Of a stretch of 41,153 nucleotides of DNA, positions 34,001 to 41,153 are shown in pieces. The translations under genes were made by a program, and so were the position numbers. The stretch is taken from NCBI GenBank assembly GCA_910588935.1, contig CAJUSM010000020.1, positions 1-41,153 on the forward strand, read 5' to 3'. Within the stretch, counting starts at the first letter, position 1. Each line of letters opens with the position of its first letter. Below the pieces are notes generated by a model. That model was given only the letters and a program-made list of their open reading frames with translations. It ran no database searches and was not told the origin of the DNA. This DNA is from an uncultured Oscillospiraceae bacterium. Its GTDB lineage: Bacteria > Bacillota > Clostridia > Oscillospirales > Acutalibacteraceae.

Positions 34001-35416
34001 GAGTACCAGAGCGGAGCCCACCGCTACACAGAGGTGCTGTTCGGTCGGGATAACGTGTTTAAAGCTGGTACTATCTCTACAGTGGCAGAGAAAACCGCTT
34101 ACGGCTATGTAAAGGCTTATGCGGAGGACAGAGGCCGTACGTTCCACAAGGCGGAAGAGAAAAGATTGGCGTTAGGGTGTACAGGAGTAAAGCGCACCAC
34201 AGGCCAGCATCCAGGGGGCATGATTGTGGTACCGAGGGGGATGGAGGTCTACGATTTTTGCCCGGTGCAGCACCCGGCTAATGATCAGAAGTCCCCTAAT
34301 ATTACCACGCATTTTGACTTTCACTCCATTCACGATAATGTGTGTAAGCTGGACGAACTAGGGCACGATGTGCCTACCATATATCACTACTTGGAAGAAT
34401 ACACAGGAGTCCCGGTTATGAAAGTTTCTATGAGCGACCCAGAGGTGATGAGTCTGTTTGAATCCCCAGCGGCTTTGGGCATTCAGCCAGAGGATATTGG
34501 CGGTGTGAAAACTGGAACCCTCTGCCTGCCAGAATTGGGAACAAATTTTGTGCGGGGAATGCTGGAAGAGGCTCATCCAAAAACCTTCTCCGACTTTCTG
34601 CAGATTTCCGGGCTTTCCCATGGGACAGATGTGTGGCTGGGCAATGCCCAAGAGCTCATCCACAATGGCACATGTACCATTTCCCAGGTAATTGGTACCC
34701 GAGACCAGATAATGGTCTATTTGCTGAATAAAGGTCTAGACCCCAAAATGGCTTTTAAAATTATGGAGATTGTGCGTAAGGGTAAAGCAAAGAAGCTGCT
34801 GACTGAGGAACATATTGCCGCGATGAAAGACCACGATGTGCCGCAATGGTATATTGACTCCTGCTTTAAAATTAAGTATATGTTTCCCAAGGCCCATGCC
34901 GCGGCCTATATGATTGCAGCCTTGCGCCTGGGGTGGTATAAGGTGCACAAGCCGGTAGAGTTTTATGCAGCGTATTTTACTGTGCGCAGTACAGACTTTG
35001 ATGGAGTAACCGCCAGCGCTGGCCGGGAAGCAGTGCAGCGTAAAATGCGGGATGTGGATATGAAAATTAAAAATCGGGAAGCCAGTGCCAAAGAGGAGAG
35101 TGAATTTGACACGCTACAGCAGATTAACGAGATGATGGCTAGAGGCATCCAGTTGCTGCCTGTCGATCTGTATAAGTCTGATGCGGTTCGCTTTTTAGTG
35201 GAAGATGGCAAAATCCGCTTGCCTTTCTCCAGCTTAGGCGGCGTGGGTGAGGCAGCTGCTCTTGGGCTGCAGGAGGCAAGAAGCTCTGGTGGTGATTATA
35301 TTTCCATTGATGATCTACAGGCTAGGGCAAAGGTTTCAAGTGCTGTGGTAGATGTGCTCCGATCTGTGGGAGCTCTGTCTGACCTGCCTGAAAGTAGCCA
35401 GATCACGTTGTTCTGA
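31082..35416 (+). CDS. polC: DNA polymerase III alpha subunit, Gram-positive PolC
   Basis: A 1444-residue replicative polymerase, the size of Bacillus PolC. In order: N-terminal region, an OB fold around 240-330 (VVVWGEIFDIESKETRDKSK), the PHP domain starting HLHSSMSDLDG near 340, an inserted 3'-5' exonuclease (FDIETTGL near 430), then the polymerase palm with PDIDLNFSGEYQ, a Cys-rich zinc site (CPNCRHSEF, CPQCGT) and fingers. The start is TTG at 31082 with an AAAGGAGG site 7 bases upstream. It ends the conserved pyrH-to-polC block and is followed by a terminator. Confidence 0.97.
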   Translation: MRSIGEFFQGELKGKAFSPALLAGELEELAVNREDQSVQLWVRFPDFVEYGELQRLSEQLQGPGLRRLRFFPCFPAESFGADKLEALAAALKEEDASLNGTLRQARAKLAENKFTVTLAHGGYELLTARDTAGKMARLIKDWFHLDCEVCFTGKLAVKEGDGSLLEQVHHQEVVRQREAVTRELEAYEEAMADRNARRKISLREGESLLPQILQETARPVLGQTPKAKPVPLNQVTLELGSVVVWGEIFDIESKETRDKSKKIYSIDITDYTGSTTLKVIQDASQCKELDKLKKGMSILARGGLEYDKYDRENVLRPRAIATVEQVEIVDDALEKRVELHLHSSMSDLDGITPAADLIWQAHKWGQRAVAITDHGVAQAFPEAMNAEAAIRKENPDFKVIYGMEAYFVNDLVPAVMGETEQALDGDFICFDIETTGLSAKKDRITEIGAVRIHDGRVTDHFDTFVNPGRPIPPKITQLTSITDQMVANAPQEAEALAAFYDFCGENPVLVAHNAGFDTGFLREAGLRAGQTFHFPYIDTVPMCRSLLRDIKDCKLDTVAKYLKLDPFHHHRADDDAAVLGDIFINLCRRLREDQGTVRVDQINAALAGGDPKKLRAYHQIILVKNHTGLKNLYRLISQGHLNYYYRNPRTPKSLLSQHREGLLIGSACEAGELFQAMVKGESFENLCKIAEFYDYLEIQPIGNNMFMVRNGTTDEEGLREFNRTIVRIGEKLNKMVVATCDVHFKDPKDADFRKIIMKGFADADQQAPLYMRTTAEMLQEFQYLGKEKAMEVVVTNPNKIADMVEHIRPVPMGNFPPFIEGAQEQLVEITWRRAKERYGDPLPEIVEARLNKELGSIIKHGFSVLYMTAQKLVADSEAHGYLVGSRGSVGSSFVASMSGISEVNPLEPHYVCPNCRHSEFITDGSCDSGFDLPPKDCPQCGTSMDRDGHTIPFETFLGFDGDKVPDIDLNFSGEYQSGAHRYTEVLFGRDNVFKAGTISTVAEKTAYGYVKAYAEDRGRTFHKAEEKRLALGCTGVKRTTGQHPGGMIVVPRGMEVYDFCPVQHPANDQKSPNITTHFDFHSIHDNVCKLDELGHDVPTIYHYLEEYTGVPVMKVSMSDPEVMSLFESPAALGIQPEDIGGVKTGTLCLPELGTNFVRGMLEEAHPKTFSDFLQISGLSHGTDVWLGNAQELIHNGTCTISQVIGTRDQIMVYLLNKGLDPKMAFKIMEIVRKGKAKKLLTEEHIAAMKDHDVPQWYIDSCFKIKYMFPKAHAAAYMIAALRLGWYKVHKPVEFYAAYFTVRSTDFDGVTASAGREAVQRKMRDVDMKIKNREASAKEESEFDTLQQINEMMARGIQLLPVDLYKSDAVRFLVEDGKIRLPFSSLGGVGEAAALGLQEARSSGGDYISIDDLQARAKVSSAVVDVLRSVGALSDLPESSQITLF

Positions 35417-35630
35417 AAGGAGAGAACCGAAAAGGCGAAAGCCGGAACAAATGAAACCAGGAGATGCCCTTGCCTGTATTCCATATTTTGTGGCCGGAGA
35501 TTGATTGTGATGAGAGATGTTTTGAGATTTTGAGAAAGCATAGGATAAAAAATTACATTCAATTATTCCTCATTATCCGCTTTCACATTTTTTAGAATGT
35601 GATAGAACTCTCTATGACTTTATATGCAAC

Positions 35631-35661
35631 AAAAACGGACATCTACAGATGTCCGTTTTTT
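35631..35661 (+). terminator. Terminator after polC
   Basis: Bases 35631-35644 pair with 35647-35660, giving an A-rich 5' arm, a GC core and a run of six T residues. It lies 215 bases after the polC stop; 35417-35630 otherwise has only a small hairpin (35582-35602) and no gene that I can support. Confidence 0.85.
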
Positions 35662-35788
35662 CATGAAAGTTGTTGAGGTATTCAAGGTGATTTCTTCCGC
35701 TCGCCATGCGACCTGCGATTTACGAAAGATGGTGCCCTAAAATGTCATCAAGGGGAATATGTACTATACGCTAAAGTTACTGGGAAAG

Positions 35789-35821
35789 CAAAAACCCCTA
35801 GAAGCCTTATAGCCTCTAGGG
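35789..35821 (-). terminator. Terminator-like hairpin facing the minus strand
   Basis: A 7-bp stem (35796-35802 with 35815-35821) is followed on the minus strand by GTTTTT. It lies inside the open frame upstream of the GTG at 35851, which argues that this part may be non-coding. Confidence 0.4.
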
Positions 35822-35850
35822 ATCTTAGACTTGGCACAGCCAAGATACTG

Positions 35851-36357
35851 GTGGACTTAACAGAGCCTGACCCAAACCAATACGATGCCATTATTCGCCA
35901 GAAAGTCAAGGTCATCCAGGCCGCTAAAAACCTCGGTCAAGCCGTTACGTTTATTATACCAGATGATGCGGAGAGGCACAACCGGGAAATTGATGTGTTC
36001 GGAGAAATAGCAGTAAAACGTCTGAAGCAGCCATACCGCCGAGAGTTTTCCGAGGCTGACATCAAACAGATGATTTCTACCTATCAATCCGGCGAAACTA
36101 CCACAATCAAACTCGCAGAACAGTTCGGCTGTAGTAAAGCGACAATCAATAAACTGTTGAGACAACACGGAGCTGAGGTTACTAGGGCTAAAGCTCAAGC
36201 GAAGCTGAATGCTGACGCAGTGATCGCTATGTATAACGAGATGCGCACGACAGAGGAAATCGCTAAATGTTTCCACGTCCATCCGCAAGTAGTGATTCGC
36301 TGCCTGAGAGCGAACGGAGTCAAGATTAGAAGTCGATGGGACTATGCTGAGAGATAG
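35851..36357 (+). CDS. Helix-turn-helix protein, start uncertain or 5'-truncated
   Basis: From the GTG at 35851 the product is 168 residues with two helix-turn-helix-like units: IKQMISTYQSGETTTIKLAE followed by QFGCSKATINKLLRQHGAEV, and AVIAMYNEMRTTEEIAKCFH followed by VHPQVVIRCLRANGVKI. No ribosome site precedes this GTG. The frame is open for 58 more codons back to 35677 without ATG, and its translation there looks protein-like (CHQGEYVLYAKVTGKAKT). So it may be the tail of a gene that lost its start, such as a mobile-element or phage regulator, or it may begin at GTG. No integrase or repeats were seen beside it. Confidence 0.5.
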   Translation: MDLTEPDPNQYDAIIRQKVKVIQAAKNLGQAVTFIIPDDAERHNREIDVFGEIAVKRLKQPYRREFSEADIKQMISTYQSGETTTIKLAEQFGCSKATINKLLRQHGAEVTRAKAQAKLNADAVIAMYNEMRTTEEIAKCFHVHPQVVIRCLRANGVKIRSRWDYAER

Positions 36358-36365
36358 CGCAAAAG

Positions 36366-36398
36366 CCAGCGGTCAGCCGTTTTGGGGCTGACCGCTGG
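36366..36398 (-). terminator. Terminator of the CHAP/lectin/SLH gene
   Basis: A perfect 13-bp stem (36366-36378 with 36386-36398) with a 7-base loop is followed on the minus strand by CTTTTG, 17 bases after the stop codon at 36415. It also lies 9 bases after the helix-turn-helix gene on the other strand and could serve both. Confidence 0.85.
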
Positions 36399-36414
36399 TC
36401 TGGCGTGAGGGGTG

Positions 36415-39400
36415 TTATTTTTTCAGATAGTTCATGAGCATCTGTGCGACTTGGGCGCGGGTGGCAAGCCCCTTCGGGTCGAGGATGCCGTTGCCGTAGC
36501 CGTTGATAATGCCGTTTTCTACCGTCCAGCGCAGAGCGTCCAGAGCATAATCGCTGGCACTGCCCGCATCGCTGAACCGCAGTTCTTTGTTGGTGGCGAC
36601 GGGTTCTCCGCTATAGCGCCAGAGCATCACAGCTAACTGCTCACGGGTGATGTTATCGCTGGGGCCGAACAGTCCGTTGCCGTAGCCGGCAACGATGCCC
36701 TGCTCTGCCGCCCAAGCGACAGCATCGGAATACCATGCGCCGCCAGCCACATCGGAGAATGCCGAGCTAAAAGCCTGTCCGGGATTATTCTCCAGATTGT
36801 GAAGAACAACCGCCAGCATCCCTCTGGTCATGGGGAGGTTGGGACTGAAGAGGTTGTTGCTGGTGCCGTTGAACAACTCGTGTGCGCTGGCAAAGGCTAC
36901 CGCATCTGCCGCCCAATTCTCGGCAGAGACATCAGAAAAGGGCTTGGCGTTGTCGATAATCTCCAGCTTGGCAGAGCCATCCAGAGGGATTGTGATTGAG
37001 TCATCGCTTGCGACAGATTTGCGGATGATCTGGCGAGTGCCGTCATCGTGAACCAAAACGGCAACCGTTCCGGGGGCGCTTTGTTCGATGAGGACGGTCA
37101 ACGTGATGCCGCCTCTAACGGATTCTACAACCCGTCCTCCCGCTGTGATCGTGAGAGCGATGGAGTTTTCGCTGGTATCTGCCGTGACTGTAACCGCGCC
37201 GTGTTCGGACAGGTTGGACAGTCCGTTGTTGGTGAACGCTATATCGGCTACAGGGGTGGAAAGGAGAAGAGCGGCATCGGTTTTTTGACCAACCTCATCC
37301 AGAACATTGGCGGGAATCGTCACTTCGACTTTTATCACATCGCCTTTGACTACGGGCGAGATTATAACTTGATCGCTGTCGTTGGACACGGCCTGTTTGA
37401 CAATCTCATCGGCAACCGCAGAGGAGATGGTGATTGCTGCCGTATCTCCTTTCGTCGTGGCAGAAGGAGATGCCGTGGGCGTTGTGGTGTTGCTGGTGGT
37501 CTCGCTGGTGCTGACCGGAAGGGACGGTGTGGGGCTGGGAGTGGTTGTGGAGCCGCCGCTATGGGTGCCGCCCGGATTGGTCGTAGGGATGCTGGGAGTA
37601 TGGTCGCTACTTGAGTTGCCGCCAGTATAAGAGAACGTAGCAACAAGGGTTCTATCCGAATCGGCGGTAAATGTATAGCTGGCATTGGTGCTGATTTGCT
37701 GCCCGTTTTCTGACCAGCCCGTGAACCGATAGTTTCTGGACGGGCTCGCCGTGACAGTTACGGATGCGCCGCTCTCGTAGGTGTTTCCGCCGCTGACAGT
37801 GCCGCCAGCTGCGGGATTGGCGCTAACGCTGATGGTATACTTGACCGGAGTCGGCGGCGTTGGAGGTTCTTCTGTCTTTTTCTCAAAAGTAGCGGTAAGT
37901 GTCCTATTTGCGCCGGCGGTGAAGGTGTAGTTGGCGTTGGTGCTAACCTGAGCTCCATTTTCCACCCAACCCTTAAACTCATATCCAGCGTTCGGGACTG
38001 CGGTGACAGTAATGGAAGTGTTTTTCTCAAACGTGCCACCTCCAGAAACACTGCCGCCCGTAGTCGGGCTGGCGTTTACGGTGATGGTGTAGGTTGTTGG
38101 GGTCGGCGGCGTGGGAGGTGTTGGGGTGTCGACTTTCTCAAAAATGGCGATATAAGTCTGGTCTGCGCTGACGGTGAAGGTGTAGCTGGCATTGGTGCTT
38201 ACCTGAGAGCCGTTCAGCCGCCACTCCACGAACTTATAATCACTCTTTGGGGTAGCCCTGATGGTGACAGATTCGCCTCCCGTATAATTTTTGCCGCCGC
38301 TAACTGAGCCGCCCTCTATGGGGCTGGCGTTGACGGTGATGGTGTAGGTCGTCGGAGTGGGTGGATTCTCTTCCTTTTTCTCGAAAACGGCAACAAGTTC
38401 CAGATTCTCGCTGACAATGAAGGTATAGGTCGCATCGGAACATACCTTGCTCCCACACACTTGCCATTCCACAAATTGATAATCGGAATTGGCGGTAGCC
38501 CTGACAGTGACAGATGTGCCACTCGGATAGGTGCCGCTGCCAGAGACAGTGCCTCCAGCGGCAGGGCTGGCAGTAATGCTGACAGAGTAGGTAGGAATGG
38601 CAATTTTCTCAAAAACTGCGGTGAGGATGCGGTTGGTAGTGATGTTAAATGTATAACTGGCACTGGCGCTCACCTGACTGCCATTTTCTGTCCAGCCTTT
38701 GAACTCATAACCGCTGACCGGGATTGCGGTAACTGTGACGGATTCGCCAGACTGATAAGTATTGCTGCCCGTCACAGTGCCGCCTCCGGAGGGGCTGGCA
38801 TGGACATCAACTGTGTAGGTGACCGGAGTCGGTGGTGTGGGCGGCTCCTCGGTCTCCTTTTCAAAAACGGCGACGAGTGTGTGGTTTGCGCTGACCGTAA
38901 AAGTGTAGCGAGCCTCGGTGCTGACCTGAGTTCCATTCTCCGTCCAACCTTTGAACTGATAGCCGGTGTCAGGGGTGGCGATCACTGTGGCGGAGGTATT
39001 CTCGTCATAGATTCCGCCGCCAGAAACGCTGCCGCCCACCAAAGCGGTGACGCTAACCGTATAGGTTGGAGTAGGCTGTTCATCTTCCGCGAAAACGGCG
39101 GTGAGAGTTCTGTCCTTATCGACGGTGAAAGTGTAACTGGCATCGGTACTGACTTCGTTGCCGCTCTCCGTCCATTTGACAAAATGATAACCATCGCTGG
39201 GAGTTGCGGTGACGGTGATAGAATCTCCGTCCCGACAAGTCCCGCCGCCGCTGGCGGTGCCGCCTGTTGTGGCGTTGACGCTGACTGTGTAGGTTGTAGA
39301 TTCTGGTTCGATGGTGAACTCATAAAATTGAGGGTCTGAAAGCAAACTCTTATATTTTGTATTGACCGCTCGTAACACAACAAAATATTTGCCGTTTGGG

Positions 39401-41124
39401 AGAACTTCGCTACTGGTGTAGGTGATGCCGTCAATCATTGTCGTAGGAATGAATACTTCGTTGTCCTGACTAGCTAAATATATATAGTAGGCGCGGTTGT
39501 CATATTCGCCTACGGTCGGCACAGCGTCCCAGGTAACAGTCGTTCCGCTGTCGGTGGCGGTTACTTGGATGTTGATTGGTGCGGCAGGAGCGGCTGGTTT
39601 TGCGTAGGATATATATTGAATCTCAAAAGTTTGAGCATCATGAAGTCTGCCGCCTGCTCCTATCGAATGCTCTAGATACCAGTTCTTGGAGAATTGAATA
39701 TTTGTTCCGGGAGAAACAGGGTTCACATTGCCATTCGCCACATCCATAGCGAGGCGGTGATCCCCTAGATAGATGGGCGTAAAATAATATCTCTCGGTGC
39801 CTTTGAACCCGCAAACCCACCATCTTTCTGTCTGGGCTCCGTTATCTGTATATACACGAACATTGCCGCCGTCACTCGATCCAGAATAAGGATAAGCATC
39901 CAAACAGCAGTCATCATATGCGTTCGTGATTTTATAGGCACTGTTGGTGCTATCCCAGGTAAAATGCCAGATTTGTTTGGGGTCATATTGTTCGGCTGTG
40001 ATAAGTTCCGCGTTGCCATCAACATTTCCCACGTTCAATCCGCTGAACGAGTGGTTCATGTAAGCATAGAAATCATTGCCAATAGGGATTTTGCCGATGT
40101 TGTCGATTTTGTTGACTTGGAAACTCTGCGCGGGATGATACGACCCGGTTTCTTTATAACTATTCTGTATTAGTTGAATATTAGTCCCCGGAGTCGTGCC
40201 AGCACCAGCAACATCCAGCACGAGATCGTGGTTGGTTAGATAAGAAGGATATACATAATACGGGCCATAGTTATAATCCGCGCAGAAGAACCAGCGTTGC
40301 GCCTCAGAGCCGCTGTCAGTATATGCGTGAACATTGGTGCCGTTAGTCGTTCCCAGACTGTCGGCATCCAAACAACGACCATCATACATATTAACAATTT
40401 TGTATTGTCCCTGATCCTGCTTTACAAAATGCCAGATTTGCCGGAAATCGGAGCTGTTGACGCTGGCGAGTTGGACATTATAGATTCTATTTCCCGAGTT
40501 GTATCTACTTTCCAAATTACAGCCGCTCATGGGGTTGTAGATGTAGGCGTAGAAATCGTCACCGAGGTCTTGGTGTTCGGCGTAGTGACCAGTGTCTTCG
40601 AGGTAGATGTAACCAAGTATCGAGCTATCTTTGCTGGTGTCGATACTGCGCTCATAGTATCCATACGTCCCTCCAGTGGAAGGGGTTACATTTGCCTCCG
40701 TGATATAGGCCTTTACTCCATCCATTCTTTCAATGAACGCAACATGACCAGTCGATCCACCTCCAAACACTACAATCGAGTTAGCCTTTGGGGTGTCCCC
40801 AACAGAAAAATCTTTGTTTCCGGCAGCAATAGACCTTTTTGCGCCGTCATACCACCCACTCGCATTGCCCCATCCATCCCGTTCTGGTCGAGACGGAAGA
40901 TAAACACCGCATTTTTCCATTGCGCTCCCCCAGCAATACCATGTGCATTGGTATTGGTATGTTGGATAATATGGGTTTTGAGTTGTATAATACGAGCCGC
41001 TTAGATTGACCCCATAGCTAGTGGAGCCAATAAGAACAGCATTTGCTGTCGGCGTGATGACTGGCAGCATCCCCACTACCATACACAGGCACAAAATTAC
41101 CGACAGAATCCGTTTTTTCAGCAT
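36415..41124 (-). CDS. Giant secreted CHAP, lectin and InlB-repeat protein with SLH anchor
   Basis: A 1569-residue surface protein. Residues 1-29 are a signal peptide ending ANA. A CHAP amidase/endopeptidase domain follows at about 45-165, with the Cys in YQYQCTWYCWGSAM and His in STGHVAFIERM. Two ricin B-like lectin domains occupy about 180-330 and 345-500, marked by QIWHF and RWWVCG. After a Fn3-like domain (about 515-605) come seven InlB-type repeats (about 610-1165), a Ser/Thr/Pro linker, an unrecognised beta-rich module (about 1235-1385), and three SLH repeats (1393 to the end). It should cut peptidoglycan or cell-surface glycans of self or neighbours. ATG 41124 follows a GGGGGCG site; a TTG at 41145 in frame is less likely. 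Confidence 0.92.
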   Translation of the reverse strand: MLKKRILSVILCLCMVVGMLPVITPTANAVLIGSTSYGVNLSGSYYTTQNPYYPTYQYQCTWYCWGSAMEKCGVYLPSRPERDGWGNASGWYDGAKRSIAAGNKDFSVGDTPKANSIVVFGGGSTGHVAFIERMDGVKAYITEANVTPSTGGTYGYYERSIDTSKDSSILGYIYLEDTGHYAEHQDLGDDFYAYIYNPMSGCNLESRYNSGNRIYNVQLASVNSSDFRQIWHFVKQDQGQYKIVNMYDGRCLDADSLGTTNGTNVHAYTDSGSEAQRWFFCADYNYGPYYVYPSYLTNHDLVLDVAGAGTTPGTNIQLIQNSYKETGSYHPAQSFQVNKIDNIGKIPIGNDFYAYMNHSFSGLNVGNVDGNAELITAEQYDPKQIWHFTWDSTNSAYKITNAYDDCCLDAYPYSGSSDGGNVRVYTDNGAQTERWWVCGFKGTERYYFTPIYLGDHRLAMDVANGNVNPVSPGTNIQFSKNWYLEHSIGAGGRLHDAQTFEIQYISYAKPAAPAAPINIQVTATDSGTTVTWDAVPTVGEYDNRAYYIYLASQDNEVFIPTTMIDGITYTSSEVLPNGKYFVVLRAVNTKYKSLLSDPQFYEFTIEPESTTYTVSVNATTGGTASGGGTCRDGDSITVTATPSDGYHFVKWTESGNEVSTDASYTFTVDKDRTLTAVFAEDEQPTPTYTVSVTALVGGSVSGGGIYDENTSATVIATPDTGYQFKGWTENGTQVSTEARYTFTVSANHTLVAVFEKETEEPPTPPTPVTYTVDVHASPSGGGTVTGSNTYQSGESVTVTAIPVSGYEFKGWTENGSQVSASASYTFNITTNRILTAVFEKIAIPTYSVSITASPAAGGTVSGSGTYPSGTSVTVRATANSDYQFVEWQVCGSKVCSDATYTFIVSENLELVAVFEKKEENPPTPTTYTITVNASPIEGGSVSGGKNYTGGESVTIRATPKSDYKFVEWRLNGSQVSTNASYTFTVSADQTYIAIFEKVDTPTPPTPPTPTTYTITVNASPTTGGSVSGGGTFEKNTSITVTAVPNAGYEFKGWVENGAQVSTNANYTFTAGANRTLTATFEKKTEEPPTPPTPVKYTISVSANPAAGGTVSGGNTYESGASVTVTASPSRNYRFTGWSENGQQISTNASYTFTADSDRTLVATFSYTGGNSSSDHTPSIPTTNPGGTHSGGSTTTPSPTPSLPVSTSETTSNTTTPTASPSATTKGDTAAITISSAVADEIVKQAVSNDSDQVIISPVVKGDVIKVEVTIPANVLDEVGQKTDAALLLSTPVADIAFTNNGLSNLSEHGAVTVTADTSENSIALTITAGGRVVESVRGGITLTVLIEQSAPGTVAVLVHDDGTRQIIRKSVASDDSITIPLDGSAKLEIIDNAKPFSDVSAENWAADAVAFASAHELFNGTSNNLFSPNLPMTRGMLAVVLHNLENNPGQAFSSAFSDVAGGAWYSDAVAWAAEQGIVAGYGNGLFGPSDNITREQLAVMLWRYSGEPVATNKELRFSDAGSASDYALDALRWTVENGIINGYGNGILDPKGLATRAQVAQMLMNYLKK
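37628..39295 (-). repeat. Seven tandem InlB-type repeats inside the surface protein
   Basis: Each unit is about 70-75 residues plus a Pro/Thr spacer, with the pattern YTV-x-V-x-A near the start, GGSVSGGG, the centre GYxFKGWTENGxQVS, and YTFTVSANRTLTAVFEK at the end. Approximate unit starts on the plus strand (3' edge) are 39295, 39067, 38822, 38594, 38353, 38092 and 37838. They act as stalk-like beta-grasp or divergent InlB B repeats that hold the enzyme away from the wall. At DNA level the units differ enough to indicate old duplications, with conserved cores. Confidence 0.85.
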
Positions 41125-41153
41125 AAAAACGCGCCCCCATTTCAAGATGTAAC

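Noticed and set aside
35451..35506. 17-codon frame after polC (MKPGDALACIPYFVAGD)
   Set aside because: No ribosome site and no conserved neighbour; too short to support.
37628..39295. Regular repeats of about 230-260 bases considered as a CRISPR or satellite array
   Set aside because: Unit length is far too long for CRISPR, the spacers are coding, and the frame is kept throughout as a protein repeat.
38461..39339. 292-codon plus-strand frame opposite the InlB-type repeats
   Set aside because: Its repeated Ala/Gly/Asp-rich sequence mirrors the tandem repeats of the real minus-strand gene.
40297..41004. 235-codon plus-strand frame opposite the CHAP and lectin domains
   Set aside because: Antisense to a gene with a signal peptide and known domains; no start signal.

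Overview
The window looks like chromosomal DNA from a mid-G+C Clostridia bacterium, most likely a gut-type Oscillospirales relative. This is inferred from Gram-positive PolC, AGGAGG-type ribosome binding sites with some TTG starts, a YesM/YesN two-component pair beside an LplB/YtcP-type transporter, and two surface proteins with S-layer homology (SLH) repeats. No rRNA, tRNA, CRISPR array, transposase or intact prophage was seen.

Region 1 (1-882, minus) is the end of a VTC polyphosphate-polymerase-like gene followed by a DUF4956 membrane gene cut by the window edge. Region 2 (about 1200-14360) is a carbohydrate-acid utilisation locus. It holds a GH28-type beta-helix glycosidase, an AraC-type response regulator, its convergent sensor kinase (carrying an apparent one-base frameshift), and a plus-strand operon. 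That operon encodes two sugar ABC permeases, a lipoprotein binding protein, a beta-propeller lactonase, a short-chain dehydrogenase, a RspA/mannonate-dehydratase-type enolase-superfamily enzyme, and a two-domain protein joining a degenerate esterase-like domain to a metallo-beta-lactamase domain. The order suggests uptake of an oligosaccharide, then oxidation, lactone opening and dehydration. The substrate cannot be read from sequence.

Region 3 (14477-19600) has a MATE exporter divergent from a Crp/Fnr-type regulator, a decayed small gene, NADP-type glutamate dehydrogenase and a small HD-domain protein. Region 4 (19677-21761) is an SLH-anchored NlpC/P60-like wall hydrolase behind a good promoter flanked by two hexamer direct repeats of the WalR/PhoP type.

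Region 5 (22000-35660) is housekeeping: class II aldolase, then DUF3795-pyrH-frr-uppS-cdsA, dxr-rseP-ispG, a histidine-phosphatase-fold protein and polC. This resembles the pyrH-to-polC block of Bacillus, with ispG in place of proS. It links UMP phosphorylation, ribosome recycling, isoprenoid synthesis and carrier, phospholipid precursor, site-2 protease and replication.

Region 6 (35660-41124) has a helix-turn-helix reading frame without a convincing start codon and a very large minus-strand secreted protein: CHAP amidase/endopeptidase, two ricin-type lectin domains, Fn3, seven InlB-type repeats and three SLH repeats.

The least ordinary items are the esterase-MBL fusion with a lost nucleophile, the frameshifted sensor kinase, the two leader mini-ORFs ending at the starts of sugar-locus genes, the WalR-like boxes, the decayed gene at 16644-16969, and the CHAP-lectin-SLH protein. 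I did not find a clear defence or secretion system.
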